A program made the position numbers and the translations under genes. A stretch of DNA of 64,000 bases from Edaphobacter bradus. Lineage in GTDB: Bacteria > Acidobacteriota > Terriglobia > Terriglobales > Acidobacteriaceae. This document shows, one piece after another, positions 1 through 8,189 of the stretch. The stretch spans positions 124,001 to 188,000 of the forward strand of contig NZ_JAGSYF010000001.1 of assembly GCF_025685645.1 (NCBI RefSeq), in the 5' to 3' direction. How positions within the stretch are numbered: the stretch's first letter is position 1; each line of letters begins with the position of its first letter. A model generated the notes under the pieces. It had not been told where the DNA came from, did not search any database, and saw only the letters and a program-made list of their open reading frames with translations.

Positions 1-361
1 GGAGGCCGGGGTCGGGGTAGATGTCTGCGAACTGGCTGGGGTCGGACGGTCCGGGGGCGTCGGAGCAGTGCTGCGGGTAGGTTCCGTCGGTGTTCTGGGG
101 CCAGAGTCCGTGGAGAACGAAGGTCAGGTGCTGAGCGCACTCGGGGGCGGTGCGGTGGGAGTAGCAAAACTCGGGCGACCAGGAGAGGTTGAGGAGGTAG
201 TAGTCGAAGTTTTGTGGGGCGGTTGGCAGCGGGGCGTTGGTTGTTGCGGTGCGATGTTGAATTGCGGGAGTAGCGCGCTCGGATGAGGGCTGTGGGGCTG
301 AGTTGCAGGCTGCGATGGGGAGAAGAAGGCCGAGGAGGATGGGAAGGGTTCGCTTCTTCAT
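1..361 (-). CDS. Ribonuclease T2 family lipoprotein (3' end outside window)
   Basis: Only the N-terminal 120 codons are present; the gene runs off the left edge. The start ATG is the complement of 359-361. Residues 1-19 form a lipoprotein signal ending in LPIAAC, with Cys19 as the likely lipidated residue. A Pro/Thr-rich linker leads to FDYYLLNLSWSPEFC (residues 52-66) and FVLHGLWPQ (81-89), which is the CAS-I active-site motif of RNase T2 with its catalytic His at position 84. RNase T2 enzymes cut single-stranded RNA through 2',3'-cyclic phosphates, and in Gram-negatives they act in the periplasm. The second motif (CAS-II) and its His would lie beyond position 1. The family call is firm; lipid anchoring is inferred. 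Confidence 0.85.
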   Translation of the reverse strand, partial: MKKRTLPILLGLLLPIAACNSAPQPSSERATPAIQHRTATTNAPLPTAPQNFDYYLLNLSWSPEFCYSHRTAPECAQHLTFVLHGLWPQNTDGTYPQHCSDAPGPSDPSQFADIYPDPGL

Positions 362-465
362 GGGGAGTCAGGATAGCAAAGTGTCAGGTTGGTGAGACCA
401 GACATCTTGAATCAAGGATTCTGAATATCAATGTAGGAAGAAAACGTAGGTGGAAAGCTGGAAAT

Positions 466-505
466 CAGATCCCTCCACTCTGCTTCGCTCCGGCCGGGAT
501 GACAA
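466..505. repeat. REP-like palindromic dispersed repeat, copy 1
   Basis: The sequence CAGATCCCTCCACTCTGCTT followed by CGCTCCGGCCGGGATGACAA matches copies near 4111, 25933, 43896 and 61401. The shared core is CAGATyCCTCC...CGCTCCGGnCGGrATGACA. It lies between the RNase T2 gene and the acetyltransferase gene. Nothing else is seen in 362-560. Confidence 0.65.
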
Positions 506-560
506 TTTGTGAGTCGAATTGTCTCAGAGCTAGAACTCCAGCTGCGGTATTTTTGAAGGC

Positions 561-1181
561 ATGAGTACGAGTGATTTTGTCTTGCAGGGCGGGCATGTCC
601 GGCTTGAGCTTCTGTCGCATGGGCATGTTGACGGGTTGGTGAAGGCTTCGGCGGGGGACGCGGAGCTTTACAGGTGGAGTGCGGTGCCGCAGGGTTTGGA
701 TGCGGTGACGAAGTATGTGGAGACAGCGCTGGAGTGGAAGGCGGCGGGGACGGCTGTGCCGTTTGCGGTGATTCGCGTGGCGGATGGCGTGGTGATTGGG
801 TCTACGCGGTTCTTCGATATTGAGCGGTGGGCGTGGCCGGAGGGGCATGAGAGGTTTGGGCGGGGCGCTCCAGATGCCTGTGAGATTGGGTATACGTGGT
901 ATGCGCGGGAGGCGATTCGGACGGCGGCGAATACGGAGGCGAAGACGTTGATGCTGACGCATGCCTTTGAGGAGTGGAAGGTGTTGCGGGTGTGTCTGCA
1001 TACGGATGTGCGGAATGAGCGTTCGCGCGCGGCGATGGAGAGGATCGGCTGCAGGTTTGAGGGGATTCTGCGGGCGCATCGGATGGCGACGGATTTTACG
1101 GCGCGGGATTCGGCGCGGTACTCGATTGTGGCGGCGGAGTGGCCCGAGGTGAAGGAGAGGCTGGCGGGGCTGATGCGGTGA
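561..1181 (+). CDS. GNAT family N-acetyltransferase (RimJ/RimL-like)
   Basis: This 206-residue protein has the RimJ/RimL layout of the GNAT superfamily, which moves an acetyl group from acetyl-CoA to an amine. It opens with the segment GGHVRLELLSHGHVDGL and has a central strand ending EIGYTWYA (about 110-117). The acyl-CoA pyrophosphate loop region is AIRTAANTEAK, and the C-terminal motif NERSRAAMERIGCRFEG (about 157-173) is typical of the family. The acceptor cannot be told from sequence; protein N-termini and small amines are the usual choices. It stands alone, with only a short array of degenerate heptamers between its stop and the cupin gene. The ribosome-binding site is weak (GAAGG one base before the ATG). 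Confidence 0.8.
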   Translation: MSTSDFVLQGGHVRLELLSHGHVDGLVKASAGDAELYRWSAVPQGLDAVTKYVETALEWKAAGTAVPFAVIRVADGVVIGSTRFFDIERWAWPEGHERFGRGAPDACEIGYTWYAREAIRTAANTEAKTLMLTHAFEEWKVLRVCLHTDVRNERSRAAMERIGCRFEGILRAHRMATDFTARDSARYSIVAAEWPEVKERLAGLMR

Positions 1182-1183
1182 TG

Positions 1184-1218
1184 GTTGTTAGTTGTTGGTT
1201 GCCAGTTGTTCGTTGTGG
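1184..1218. repeat. Degenerate 7-bp tandem array (GTTGNNN x5)
   Basis: Five contiguous heptamers read GTTGTTA, GTTGTTG, GTTGCCA, GTTGTTC, GTTGTGG. The array starts two bases after the acetyltransferase stop codon. The 7-bp period is the same as that of the inverted repeats around the four-helix-bundle gene near 13.7-14.2 kb, although the unit differs. Confidence 0.65.
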
Positions 1219-1256
1219 GTGGCATGTGGAGGGATTGTTGTGATTCACTTCTGGGC

Positions 1257-1796
1257 ATGGCTAACAAACAGACTCGCCGCAACTTTCTTTTGACGGCTCC
1301 GCTTGCCGCCGCAGTCGCTGTTCCCATGACCGATACGCTGCTTCGTGCTTCGACCGCTGTCGCCGAGGGGGGGCAGTCGGGTGTGGTTGGAGGGGCTGCG
1401 ACGTTTCAGGTGTTTTCAGCGCAGTCGATTGAGGGGCTGGTGAAGGGCTTTGAGGCCGCGCCGGGGTCCAAGGACTTGATCACTGCGAAGGATGTGGCGG
1501 TGACGATGACGGTGAGCGCGGAGGAGAAGAAGGCCGCGAAGGAGTTTGAGTATCATGCGCACCGCGACCACGTCTTCCAGGTGCTCGATGGCTCGACGCG
1601 CTATGAGTTGGGTGGGACTCCGAAGAATACGCGGGAGACGAAGCCGGGGGAATGGTTGGCTCCGGAGTCGGAGGGGTTCACGACGGTGACGCTGAATAAG
1701 GGCGATTATCTTTCGGTGCCACGAATGACTCCGCATAGGCGGATCACGGAGGGAACGGTGAGCCTGTTGCTTATCAGTGCGACGACTCCAGCTTAG
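1257..1796 (+). CDS. Exported cupin-domain protein
   Basis: The ATG at 1257 gives a 179-residue protein that begins MANKQTRRNFLLTAPLAAAVA, a twin-arginine-type signal, so export of a folded, probably metal-loaded protein is inferred. The frame is open upstream to 1185, but that part is low-complexity repeat. The cupin metal ligands appear as YHAHRDHVFQVLDGS (His100, His102, His105), with a later PRMTPHRR segment as the second motif. Cupins of this size bind Fe, Mn or Zn and have very varied roles, so no substrate is assigned. A second exported cupin with a similar RR-type leader lies at 21826. Confidence 0.7.
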   Translation: MANKQTRRNFLLTAPLAAAVAVPMTDTLLRASTAVAEGGQSGVVGGAATFQVFSAQSIEGLVKGFEAAPGSKDLITAKDVAVTMTVSAEEKKAAKEFEYHAHRDHVFQVLDGSTRYELGGTPKNTRETKPGEWLAPESEGFTTVTLNKGDYLSVPRMTPHRRITEGTVSLLLISATTPA

Positions 1797-1819
1797 GAAT
1801 TGGCGGTTTTTAGGACACG

Positions 1820-3391
1820 TCACCTGGTATGGTTGTCAGGTTTTGATCCAAATTCCCAGACTTGTTCCTCGTATTGAGTGGCTCCGTGCAAGGGGAAAAC
1901 CTGGGTCAGGTGGTAGTTGTCTTGAATGTACTGACGGAAGGGTGCGGCGTGGTCGCGGGCATCTGAGGACTTCGTACTCTCGGACAACAACACAACGAAG
2001 TGTGGCGGGTGCCGCTGGAGCGACTGTACGACGGCAGATACCTGCTCGGGGCGAGTGAAGTCGTTGTAGCTGACGAACTCGGAGGGGGTGGGGTTCGCGA
2101 GCGAGAGATAGAGGCAGAGAGCGGAGCTGTTGAAGAAGAGCTCGGATGGGTGGGTCCGTTGAGCGAGCCATTGAAATTCATGGTAGACGAGGATGTCGCT
2201 GAAGGCCGTTTGGCCGATCGGTAGATTCAGTGTGGCGTGCCATTGGGTCTGGCGGCGGAGGGGCAGCAACAGAACAAAGAACGCCGCCAGGATGCAGAGC
2301 AGATCGCGGACGAATCGAGCAACGCGACTCGGCTGGCTGAAGAGCCAGGTGCAGATGAGGATGGCAGGCGGAGCTACGGTGCTGAGTCGAAAGAATCTTG
2401 GCCCGCTGGCGACAGCCAGAAAGAGAGCGAGACCTGTGAGATGGAGGAGGACAAGGTGCTGTCGAAGGCGAGAAGGCAGATCGCTGCGCCTCTGCCACAG
2501 ATGGTAAAGGCCGAGGAGATAGATATAGGGAACGATAGCGTAGATGAAGACGAAAGGGATCAGGCGAAGGATGTCGGCTGGTGACTGGACCGGCGGGAAC
2601 TGACGGAGATAGGTTCGGGGCGAGTTGACCTCGCCAGAGGAGAGAAATCGGAGCGGGAACAGGACGAGATCGAAGAAGATGGTGCGGAAGCCTGCCTTGT
2701 GGCTGTAGTAGCCGAGGACGCAGGAGAGGATCAGGGCGAATGGCAGAACGAGAGCTCCGAACAGCATCAGGATACCGGAATCCTCCGCCTCTGATCGCTT
2801 GAGCCATAAGAGGTAGATGGCCAGTGCGAGGAAGGTGAGCGCACCCTGGGTCTGAGTAAAGAGAGTCGCCAGGGCGCAGAGTGAACCAGCGGCGACGATC
2901 CGCTGGAGGTTTGCGCCGCCCATAAGGACACTGACTGCAGACAGGGCGGCGAGAGTGCTGTACCAGTGGTGGGTGAGGTCGAGGGCGCTCGAGAAATCGA
3001 AGACAAGGAATAACAGGGCCGGGAGCAAAATGAGCGGACCATGGAGTATTCTGCCGGCGATTCGTGTGATGACACAGGCGAGCCCGAGCCCGAGCGCGAT
3101 GCCCAAGGCCGGCATGACCCAGGCGTGGATTCCGAGGAGGCGGAATACCGCGGCGTAGAGGAGGTCAGTGCCGGGGGGGACGATCTCGAAGAAGTCGCGA
3201 TAGAGAACCTGGCCGTGAACGATACGCACGGCGCGAGAGAAGAAGAGGATCTGGTCGCCTATACCGACAAAGGGAGTGTCGGGAAGCAGGAAGGTTCGCA
3301 GGTAGAGGAATACGAGGGCACCGGCGAAGGAGAGGGCGAGGATGGAGCGAGAGAGGCGCTCCACTGCCTGCGGCGGATTGGGTTCCGTCAT
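1820..3391 (-). CDS. GT-C type membrane glycosyltransferase (family 39-like)
   Basis: This is a 523-residue polytopic membrane protein with roughly ten hydrophobic segments. The first luminal loop contains GIGDQILFFSRAVRIVHG then YRDFFEIVPPGTDLLY, the acidic loop and following pattern typical of GT-C enzymes related to ArnT/PMT. Those enzymes use polyprenyl-phosphate sugars on the periplasmic side. The C-terminal soluble part (about 400-523) would be periplasmic. It is transcribed away from priA, with an 84-bp divergent gap. No dedicated glycan genes adjoin it, so the acceptor is unknown. The fold class is likely; the exact family is less certain. Confidence 0.65.
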   Translation of the reverse strand: MTEPNPPQAVERLSRSILALSFAGALVFLYLRTFLLPDTPFVGIGDQILFFSRAVRIVHGQVLYRDFFEIVPPGTDLLYAAVFRLLGIHAWVMPALGIALGLGLACVITRIAGRILHGPLILLPALLFLVFDFSSALDLTHHWYSTLAALSAVSVLMGGANLQRIVAAGSLCALATLFTQTQGALTFLALAIYLLWLKRSEAEDSGILMLFGALVLPFALILSCVLGYYSHKAGFRTIFFDLVLFPLRFLSSGEVNSPRTYLRQFPPVQSPADILRLIPFVFIYAIVPYIYLLGLYHLWQRRSDLPSRLRQHLVLLHLTGLALFLAVASGPRFFRLSTVAPPAILICTWLFSQPSRVARFVRDLLCILAAFFVLLLPLRRQTQWHATLNLPIGQTAFSDILVYHEFQWLAQRTHPSELFFNSSALCLYLSLANPTPSEFVSYNDFTRPEQVSAVVQSLQRHPPHFVVLLSESTKSSDARDHAAPFRQYIQDNYHLTQVFPLHGATQYEEQVWEFGSKPDNHTR

Positions 3392-3475
3392 GAGAGGACC
3401 ATCATCGGAATAATGCCATGCCTAACTTTGGGAAACAAATTCATACGAAGTTCTGGAGCGAGCTAAGCTGGAGAG

Positions 3476-6085
3476 ATGCCTCTGTTTTGCGATGTTGCTT
3501 TGCCGGTACCGCTGGACCAGACGTTTACCTATGCGGTGAATGGTGTGGTTCCGGTGGTGGGGGCGCGGGTGCTGGTGCCTTTCAGCGGGCAGATGTTGAT
3601 GGGCATCGTGCTGCGGGTGCACGAGGATACGCCGGCGGAGGGGTTCGAGATCAAGCCGGTGCAACAGGTGCTGGATGATGCGGCACTGCTTCCGGATGAG
3701 TTGATGGAACTGGCGCGGTGGATCGCGGGGTACTATGTGGCTCCGCTGGGCGAAGTGCTGCGGGGGATGCTTCCGCTGGGGGCGGAGGTGAAGCGGCAGG
3801 TGGTGTACAGGATCGCCGAGGCCGGACGGCGGGTGCTGTATGAAGGCGCGGAGAAGGGAAGTTCGCGGCGGTCGCGGCTGACTCCTGAAGAGCAGAATCG
3901 CGAGTATTCGGTGCTGAACTATCTGGAGGGTGGTGAGGCGGCGAAGATGTCGGCTTTGCGTTCGGCTACAGGGGCGAACAAGAGTTTGCTGGAGGGGATG
4001 GTCAGGAAAAAGTGGCTGACACGCGAGGCTGTTGCTGAGGAGCGGGATGCTCGGCGGCTGGAGAAGGTGGCGGTGCTGGTGGGGCAGGGAGTGGCTGCCA
4101 AGGAGAAAAGCAGATCCTTCGACTTCGCCAGTCGCGGTGACGCCGCGACTGGCTCCGCTCAGGATGACACTCCAGTTTTAAGTTTCGGAGGAAAGAGACT
4201 GCCCAGACTCAATGAGAACCAGTTGGCGGTGATGGCGGAGCTGGCAGCCGTGGATGGGCGGATGCGTGTGCGGGATCTGCAGGAGACGCTGCGTAGGGCT
4301 GGCGTGCCGGAGTCTACGCTGGGGACGCTGGTGAAGCGTGGGCTGGTGGCGATTGAGGAGGTCGCGGAGGATTTTCGTTTCGGTGGCGTGGCTCAGCATG
4401 GCAAGAAGCATGCGCATCAGCATGATCTGAACGAGGCGCAGATGGAGGCGCTGGCGACGATTGCGGCGGCGATGGCGAAGGGTGGGTTTGCGCCACATCT
4501 GCTGTATGGGGTGACTGGCAGCGGGAAGACGGCGGTTTACTTTGCGGCGATGCGGCGGGCGCTGGATGCGGGGAGGTCGGCGCTGCTGCTAGTTCCGGAG
4601 ATCGGGCTGACTCCGGCGATGACGGGGCAGCTGGTGGCAGCGTTTGGAGACGAAGTGGCGCTGCTGCATTCGCAGTTGACTCCGGATGAGCGGGCTGAAC
4701 AGTGGCATAGGATTCGGCGCGGCGAAGCGAGGGTGGTGGTGGGGACGCGGTCGGCAGTGTTCGCTCCAGTGCGGGAGCTGGGGCTGATCATCGTGGATGA
4801 GGAGCATGACGGGAGCTACAAGCAGGAGGAGACTCCGCGATACCACGGGAGGGATGTGGCGGTGATGCGGGCGAAGCTGAGCGGATCTGGGGTGGGGGCA
4901 GTGGTAGTGCTGGGGTCGGCTACGCCATCGCTCGAGAGCTGGGCGAATGCTGAGAAGGGACGGTATGCGCGGGTGGAGATGCGGCAGCGCGTGGCGGATC
5001 GTCCGCTGCCTGCGGTGGAACTAGTCGATATGCGACAGGAGTTCCGCGAGACCGGGCAGGAGCAGATCTTTTCGCGCAAGCTGATTGAAGAGACGCAGGC
5101 TGCGCTGGATCGCGGGGAGCAGGTGATTATTCTGCTGAACCGGCGCGGGTATTCGTTTGTGGTGATGTGCAGGAGCTGCGGGGAGAAGATCGAGTGCGAG
5201 AACTGCGCGATTTCGATGACATATCACAAGCCGGTGTCAGGGAGTGATGCGATTGCGCAGCCGGGGCAGCGGCTGGAGTGTCACTACTGCGGGTTTCGGC
5301 GCGGCGTGCCGAAGGTTTGTCCGAAGTGCGGGAGTGAGCACCTTTACTACCTGGGAGCGGGGTCGCAGCAGGGCGAGGAGCGGTTGCAGGAGATCTTTCC
5401 AATTGCGCGGATCGGGAGGATGGATCGCGATACCGTCAGAGGACGATCCGACATGGAGCGGTTGCTGACGCGGCTGCATGCGGGCGAGATCAATCTGCTG
5501 GTGGGGACGCAGATGATCGCGAAGGGGCATGACATTCATGGCGTGACGCTGGTGGGCGTGGTGGGAGCTGACTTTGCGCTGGGGCTGCCGGACTTTCGCG
5601 CGGCGGAACGGGTGTTTCAGCTGCTGACGCAGGTGTCAGGCAGGGCGGGGCGTGGAGAACTTCCGGGGAAGGTGTTGGTGCAGACGTATCATCCAGACCA
5701 TTATGCGGTTAAGTTCGCTGCAGAGCATGACTATCCTGGGTTTGTGGCGAAGGAGATGCAGTACCGGCGGTGGATGCACTATCCGCCGTATGCGGTGCTG
5801 GCGAATGTGGTAGTGCAGAGCGAGCGGTTGGAGGAGGCGACCGGGTGGTCGGGTGCGCTGGGACGGTGGTTTCAGCAGACACGGCTGGAGAGGGTGAGAG
5901 TGCTGGGGCCAGCGGCAGCGCCTATTGTGCGGCTGAAGCGTATCTACCGGTACCACTTTGTATTGAAGGCAGAGCGGCGGCAGATGCTGGGGGAGGCTCT
6001 GCGTGCGATGCTGCGGTTCGCAGAGGCACAGGGGATTCCGCGTCGCAACCTTGTGGTGGACGTAGATGCAGTGCACCTGATGTAG
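3476..6085 (+). CDS. priA: Primosomal replication restart helicase PriA
   Basis: PriA is the 3'-to-5' superfamily 2 helicase that reloads the replisome at stalled forks. The N-terminal DNA-binding part begins FCDVALPVPLDQTFTYAV. Walker A (GVTGSGKT) is near residue 345 and the DEEH box near 440. The zinc-binding Cys cluster (CRSCGEKIECENC ... CHYCGF ... CPKCG) spans about 564-625, followed by helicase motifs such as QVSGRAGRG. At 869 residues it is longer than the usual ~730. Part of the excess is a stretch at about residues 212-232 encoded by a palindromic repeat element (4111-4172), in frame between the N-terminal domain and the helicase core. All catalytic motifs are intact, so the product is probably functional. 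Confidence 0.95.
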   Translation: MPLFCDVALPVPLDQTFTYAVNGVVPVVGARVLVPFSGQMLMGIVLRVHEDTPAEGFEIKPVQQVLDDAALLPDELMELARWIAGYYVAPLGEVLRGMLPLGAEVKRQVVYRIAEAGRRVLYEGAEKGSSRRSRLTPEEQNREYSVLNYLEGGEAAKMSALRSATGANKSLLEGMVRKKWLTREAVAEERDARRLEKVAVLVGQGVAAKEKSRSFDFASRGDAATGSAQDDTPVLSFGGKRLPRLNENQLAVMAELAAVDGRMRVRDLQETLRRAGVPESTLGTLVKRGLVAIEEVAEDFRFGGVAQHGKKHAHQHDLNEAQMEALATIAAAMAKGGFAPHLLYGVTGSGKTAVYFAAMRRALDAGRSALLLVPEIGLTPAMTGQLVAAFGDEVALLHSQLTPDERAEQWHRIRRGEARVVVGTRSAVFAPVRELGLIIVDEEHDGSYKQEETPRYHGRDVAVMRAKLSGSGVGAVVVLGSATPSLESWANAEKGRYARVEMRQRVADRPLPAVELVDMRQEFRETGQEQIFSRKLIEETQAALDRGEQVIILLNRRGYSFVVMCRSCGEKIECENCAISMTYHKPVSGSDAIAQPGQRLECHYCGFRRGVPKVCPKCGSEHLYYLGAGSQQGEERLQEIFPIARIGRMDRDTVRGRSDMERLLTRLHAGEINLLVGTQMIAKGHDIHGVTLVGVVGADFALGLPDFRAAERVFQLLTQVSGRAGRGELPGKVLVQTYHPDHYAVKFAAEHDYPGFVAKEMQYRRWMHYPPYAVLANVVVQSERLEEATGWSGALGRWFQQTRLERVRVLGPAAAPIVRLKRIYRYHFVLKAERRQMLGEALRAMLRFAEAQGIPRRNLVVDVDAVHLM
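4111..4172. repeat. REP-like palindromic element inserted in frame in priA
   Basis: The element carries a perfect 11-bp inverted repeat (GCCAGTCGCGG at 4127-4137 and CCGCGACTGGC at 4143-4153). It is flanked by CAGATCCTTCGACTTC and CTCCGCTCAGGATGACA, which resemble the intergenic repeats elsewhere in the window. It is read as residues SRSFDFASRGDAATGSAQDD and preserves the priA frame. Confidence 0.7.
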
Positions 6086-6107
6086 ATCCACCGCTGTCGA
6101 GTGCGGC

Positions 6108-6377
6108 TTAGTCGATCAAGTGGAGTTCTTTACCGGGTTTGAAGCGAACCGCTTTGCCAGGCGCAATCGTGACCTCGGCTCCGGTCCTTGGATTGCGGCC
6201 GATGCCGGTCTTTCTTGGTTTGACGGTGAAGACGCCGAAGCCTCGCAACTCAATGCGATCACCTGCGACCAGTGATTGCTTCATGCTCTCGAAGATAGCG
6301 TCTACCGCGGCCTCTGCTTTTGTACGTGGCAGGCCGGTACGCTCAACAACCCGCTGTATGAGATCCTGCTTTATCAT
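6108..6377 (-). CDS. HU/IHF family DNA-binding protein
   Basis: The 89-residue product has the full HU/IHF fold. An N-terminal helical dimerisation region (MIKQDLIQRVVERTGLPRTK) is followed by GDRIELRGFGVFTVKPRKT and then the DNA-binding arm GRNPRTGAEVTIAPGKAVRF. The Pro in the arm (RNPRTG) is the residue that intercalates and bends DNA. It compacts the nucleoid as a dimer. HU and IHF subunits cannot be separated on sequence alone here. It converges on priA with a 22-bp gap and has a recognisable promoter at 6447-6475. Confidence 0.9.
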   Translation of the reverse strand: MIKQDLIQRVVERTGLPRTKAEAAVDAIFESMKQSLVAGDRIELRGFGVFTVKPRKTGIGRNPRTGAEVTIAPGKAVRFKPGKELHLID

Positions 6378-6446
6378 TCTGGGCCGCCGTCCTTGGGCTG
6401 TAAATTTTGGTAAAAAAGAGCTTGCGTGACCTGGGTTAGTACCGTG

Positions 6447-6475
6447 ATGGTAGAAATTCGAATCGAGATTGTCAA
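6447..6475 (-). promoter_or_regulatory. Sigma-70-type promoter of the HU gene
   Basis: On the - strand TTGACA (complement of 6470-6475) is followed after 17 bp by TACCAT (complement of 6447-6452). This gives a perfect -35 with optimal spacing and a four-of-six -10. It lies about 70 bp upstream of the HU start codon. Confidence 0.6.
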
Positions 6476-6601
6476 CGGCAGAACGCTACCGTAAGATGAA
6501 GAATCTAATGAGGCAATGGAAGATTGTGGGCTGCCGCCCCCATTTTGCCACGACACGGCCTGGTTGACACATAAATTGGATGGAGAAGGGAAGCAGAACT
6601 A

Positions 6602-7156
6602 GTGGCAATTAAAAGCGACAGCTGGATTCGCCAACAGGCGATCGAGCATGGAATGATCTCGCCGTTCAGCGAGAAGCAGGTGCGGGAGGGCGTGATCTCA
6701 TACGGTCTCTCTTCCTATGGGTATGACCTGAGGGTTTCGGACGAGTTCAAGATCTTTACGAACGTGAACAGCGCGATTATCGACCCGAAGGACTTTGACG
6801 AGCGGTCGTTTGTGTCGGTGCAGGCCCCGAGTGTGATCATTCCGCCGAACTCGTTTGCGCTGGCGCGGTCGATTGAATACTTCAAGATTCCGCGGGACGT
6901 GCTGACGATCTGCGTCGGCAAGTCGACGTATGCGCGCTGCGGGATCATCGTGAATGTGACGCCGTTTGAGCCGGAGTGGGAGGGGTTTGTGACTCTCGAG
7001 ATCTCGAACACGACGCCGCTGCCGGCGCGGGTTTATGCGAACGAGGGCCTTTGCCAGATTCTTTTCTTCCAGTCCGATGACGTTTGCGAAGTAAGTTATG
7101 CAGATCGTAAGGGGAAGTATCAGAAACAGCAGGGGATTGTTCTGCCGAAGCTCTAG
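6602..7156 (+). CDS. dcd: dCTP deaminase
   Basis: This 184-residue protein starts at GTG with an upstream GAGAAGGGAAG ribosome-binding site. Dcd deaminates dCTP to dUTP, feeding dTMP synthesis through dUTPase. Diagnostic segments are [12 protein letters not shown] near the N-terminus, [25 protein letters not shown] around residues 102-125 (containing the conserved Arg and Glu of the active site) and the C-terminal [14 protein letters not shown]. It lies in a divergent arrangement with the HU gene. Whether it is the mono- or bifunctional (dUTP-hydrolysing) form cannot be settled by eye. Confidence 0.9.
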   Translation: MAIKSDSWIRQQAIEHGMISPFSEKQVREGVISYGLSSYGYDLRVSDEFKIFTNVNSAIIDPKDFDERSFVSVQAPSVIIPPNSFALARSIEYFKIPRDVLTICVGKSTYARCGIIVNVTPFEPEWEGFVTLEISNTTPLPARVYANEGLCQILFFQSDDVCEVSYADRKGKYQKQQGIVLPKL

Positions 7157-7220
7157 ATCTCTTGTTGCGGGCCATTTTTCGGGAATAGCTGCGCGAGACC
7201 ATTGTTGAGCAGCACAGGTC

Positions 7221-7856
7221 ATGAACATGAGCAAGCCTCAGTTGCGGATGGGCCTGATTGCCACGGACCCGCTGCGCATTCTCGGATTGCAGACGATCTT
7301 TTCCGAGGGTGGCAAGGCGGAGGTGATCCCTCTGTCGGTTCCGGGCGCGCTGGACGAGTCAGGGGTCTCGCTGATCCTGATCGACGCGGCGTGCACGGAC
7401 CACCTGTTCGAACTGATGGCGACGTTCCGGCGATCGCGACCGCATCTACGGCTGATTGTGATTGGGCTTGAGGACGATCACGATTACATCCAGAGGGTGA
7501 TCGGGGCTGGCGCTAAGGGCTATCTGACGCACATGGCCAAAGAGAACGAGATCCTGCTGGCGATTGAGATCGTGCAGGACGGATCGATCTGGGCCCCGCG
7601 CAAGGTGTTGGCACGGCTGCTGGAGACAGGGACGGAGCTGCGGGCGGGGGATGCGAGTCCGAGGTTCACCGGGCGGGAGAGCCAGGTGCTGAAGCTGCTG
7701 GTGGCAGGGCGGCCGAACCGCGAGATCGGGACGGCGCTGGGGATTGACGCCGCGACGGTGAAGGCCCACGTGGGCCGGCTGATGCGGAAAGTGGGAGTGG
7801 ATAACCGCATTGCACTGACGATGCAGGCGGTAAGCCGGAACCTGGTGGAGAAGTAA
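7221..7856 (+). CDS. NarL/LuxR-type response regulator
   Basis: The 211-residue protein has a receiver-like domain (about 1-125) and a LuxR helix-turn-helix (about 148-211, FTGRESQVLKLLVAGRPNREIG ... TVKAHVGRLMRKVGV). In the receiver a phospho-acceptor-like Asp sits in LILIDAACTD, the K/T region is GAKGYLTHMAKENEI, and the first acidic pocket is reduced to ATDP instead of the usual DD pair. Phosphorylation is therefore plausible but the pocket is degenerate. No histidine kinase is adjacent, so it is an orphan. The start could also be the ATG six bases downstream (7227). A strong terminator follows at 7979. Confidence 0.75.
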   Translation: MNMSKPQLRMGLIATDPLRILGLQTIFSEGGKAEVIPLSVPGALDESGVSLILIDAACTDHLFELMATFRRSRPHLRLIVIGLEDDHDYIQRVIGAGAKGYLTHMAKENEILLAIEIVQDGSIWAPRKVLARLLETGTELRAGDASPRFTGRESQVLKLLVAGRPNREIGTALGIDAATVKAHVGRLMRKVGVDNRIALTMQAVSRNLVEK

Positions 7857-8189
7857 ATCGTTAGTCTACGGCGGGATAACCGGTAACGCGACAAGGCGCG
7901 AAGGTCTACAGACCTCCGTACCGTTGTGGGATACCGGGGGGTAAGGCAAAGTTATCTCAGCAACACAGACCTGGGAGAGGGGTTGTAGAGAGCGCGTCTG
8001 GCTTCGGCCGGGCACTATCTCTACAACCCCATTTTTTTGTGGGGGCGTATGATCTTTAGCTGTCGGGCGCGCGATCTAAGCGCGGTACAACCCGTAATGC
8101 TGTGGCTTCCATCTCATATCATGTTGGAAACAACGGCTTTGTACTCGAGGGTACAAATTACTTGCCCGTAAGGCGAAAGGCTACAAACA
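7857..8189 (+). other. 333-bp intergenic region with structured segment and terminator
   Basis: Between the regulator stop and the SYLF gene there is no convincing reading frame. The segment 7878-7937 can fold into a junction: CGGTA (7881-7885) pairs with TACCG (7919-7923) around two short hairpins, CGCG/CGCG and GGTC/GACC. CCGGTA (7880-7885) could instead pair with TACCGG (7932-7937), which would exclude the first fold. The terminator at 7979 follows. 8039-8189 must hold the promoter and leader of the SYLF gene, but no hexamers stand out. Confidence 0.4.
7979..8038 (+). terminator. Rho-independent terminator with 13-bp perfect stem
   Basis: GGGGTTGTAGAGA (7979-7991) and TCTCTACAACCCC (8018-8030) are perfect complements around a 26-nt loop and are followed by ATTTTTTT. 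The loop is unusually large for a plain terminator and contains a small internal hairpin-like GGCTTCGGCC. Confidence 0.85.
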
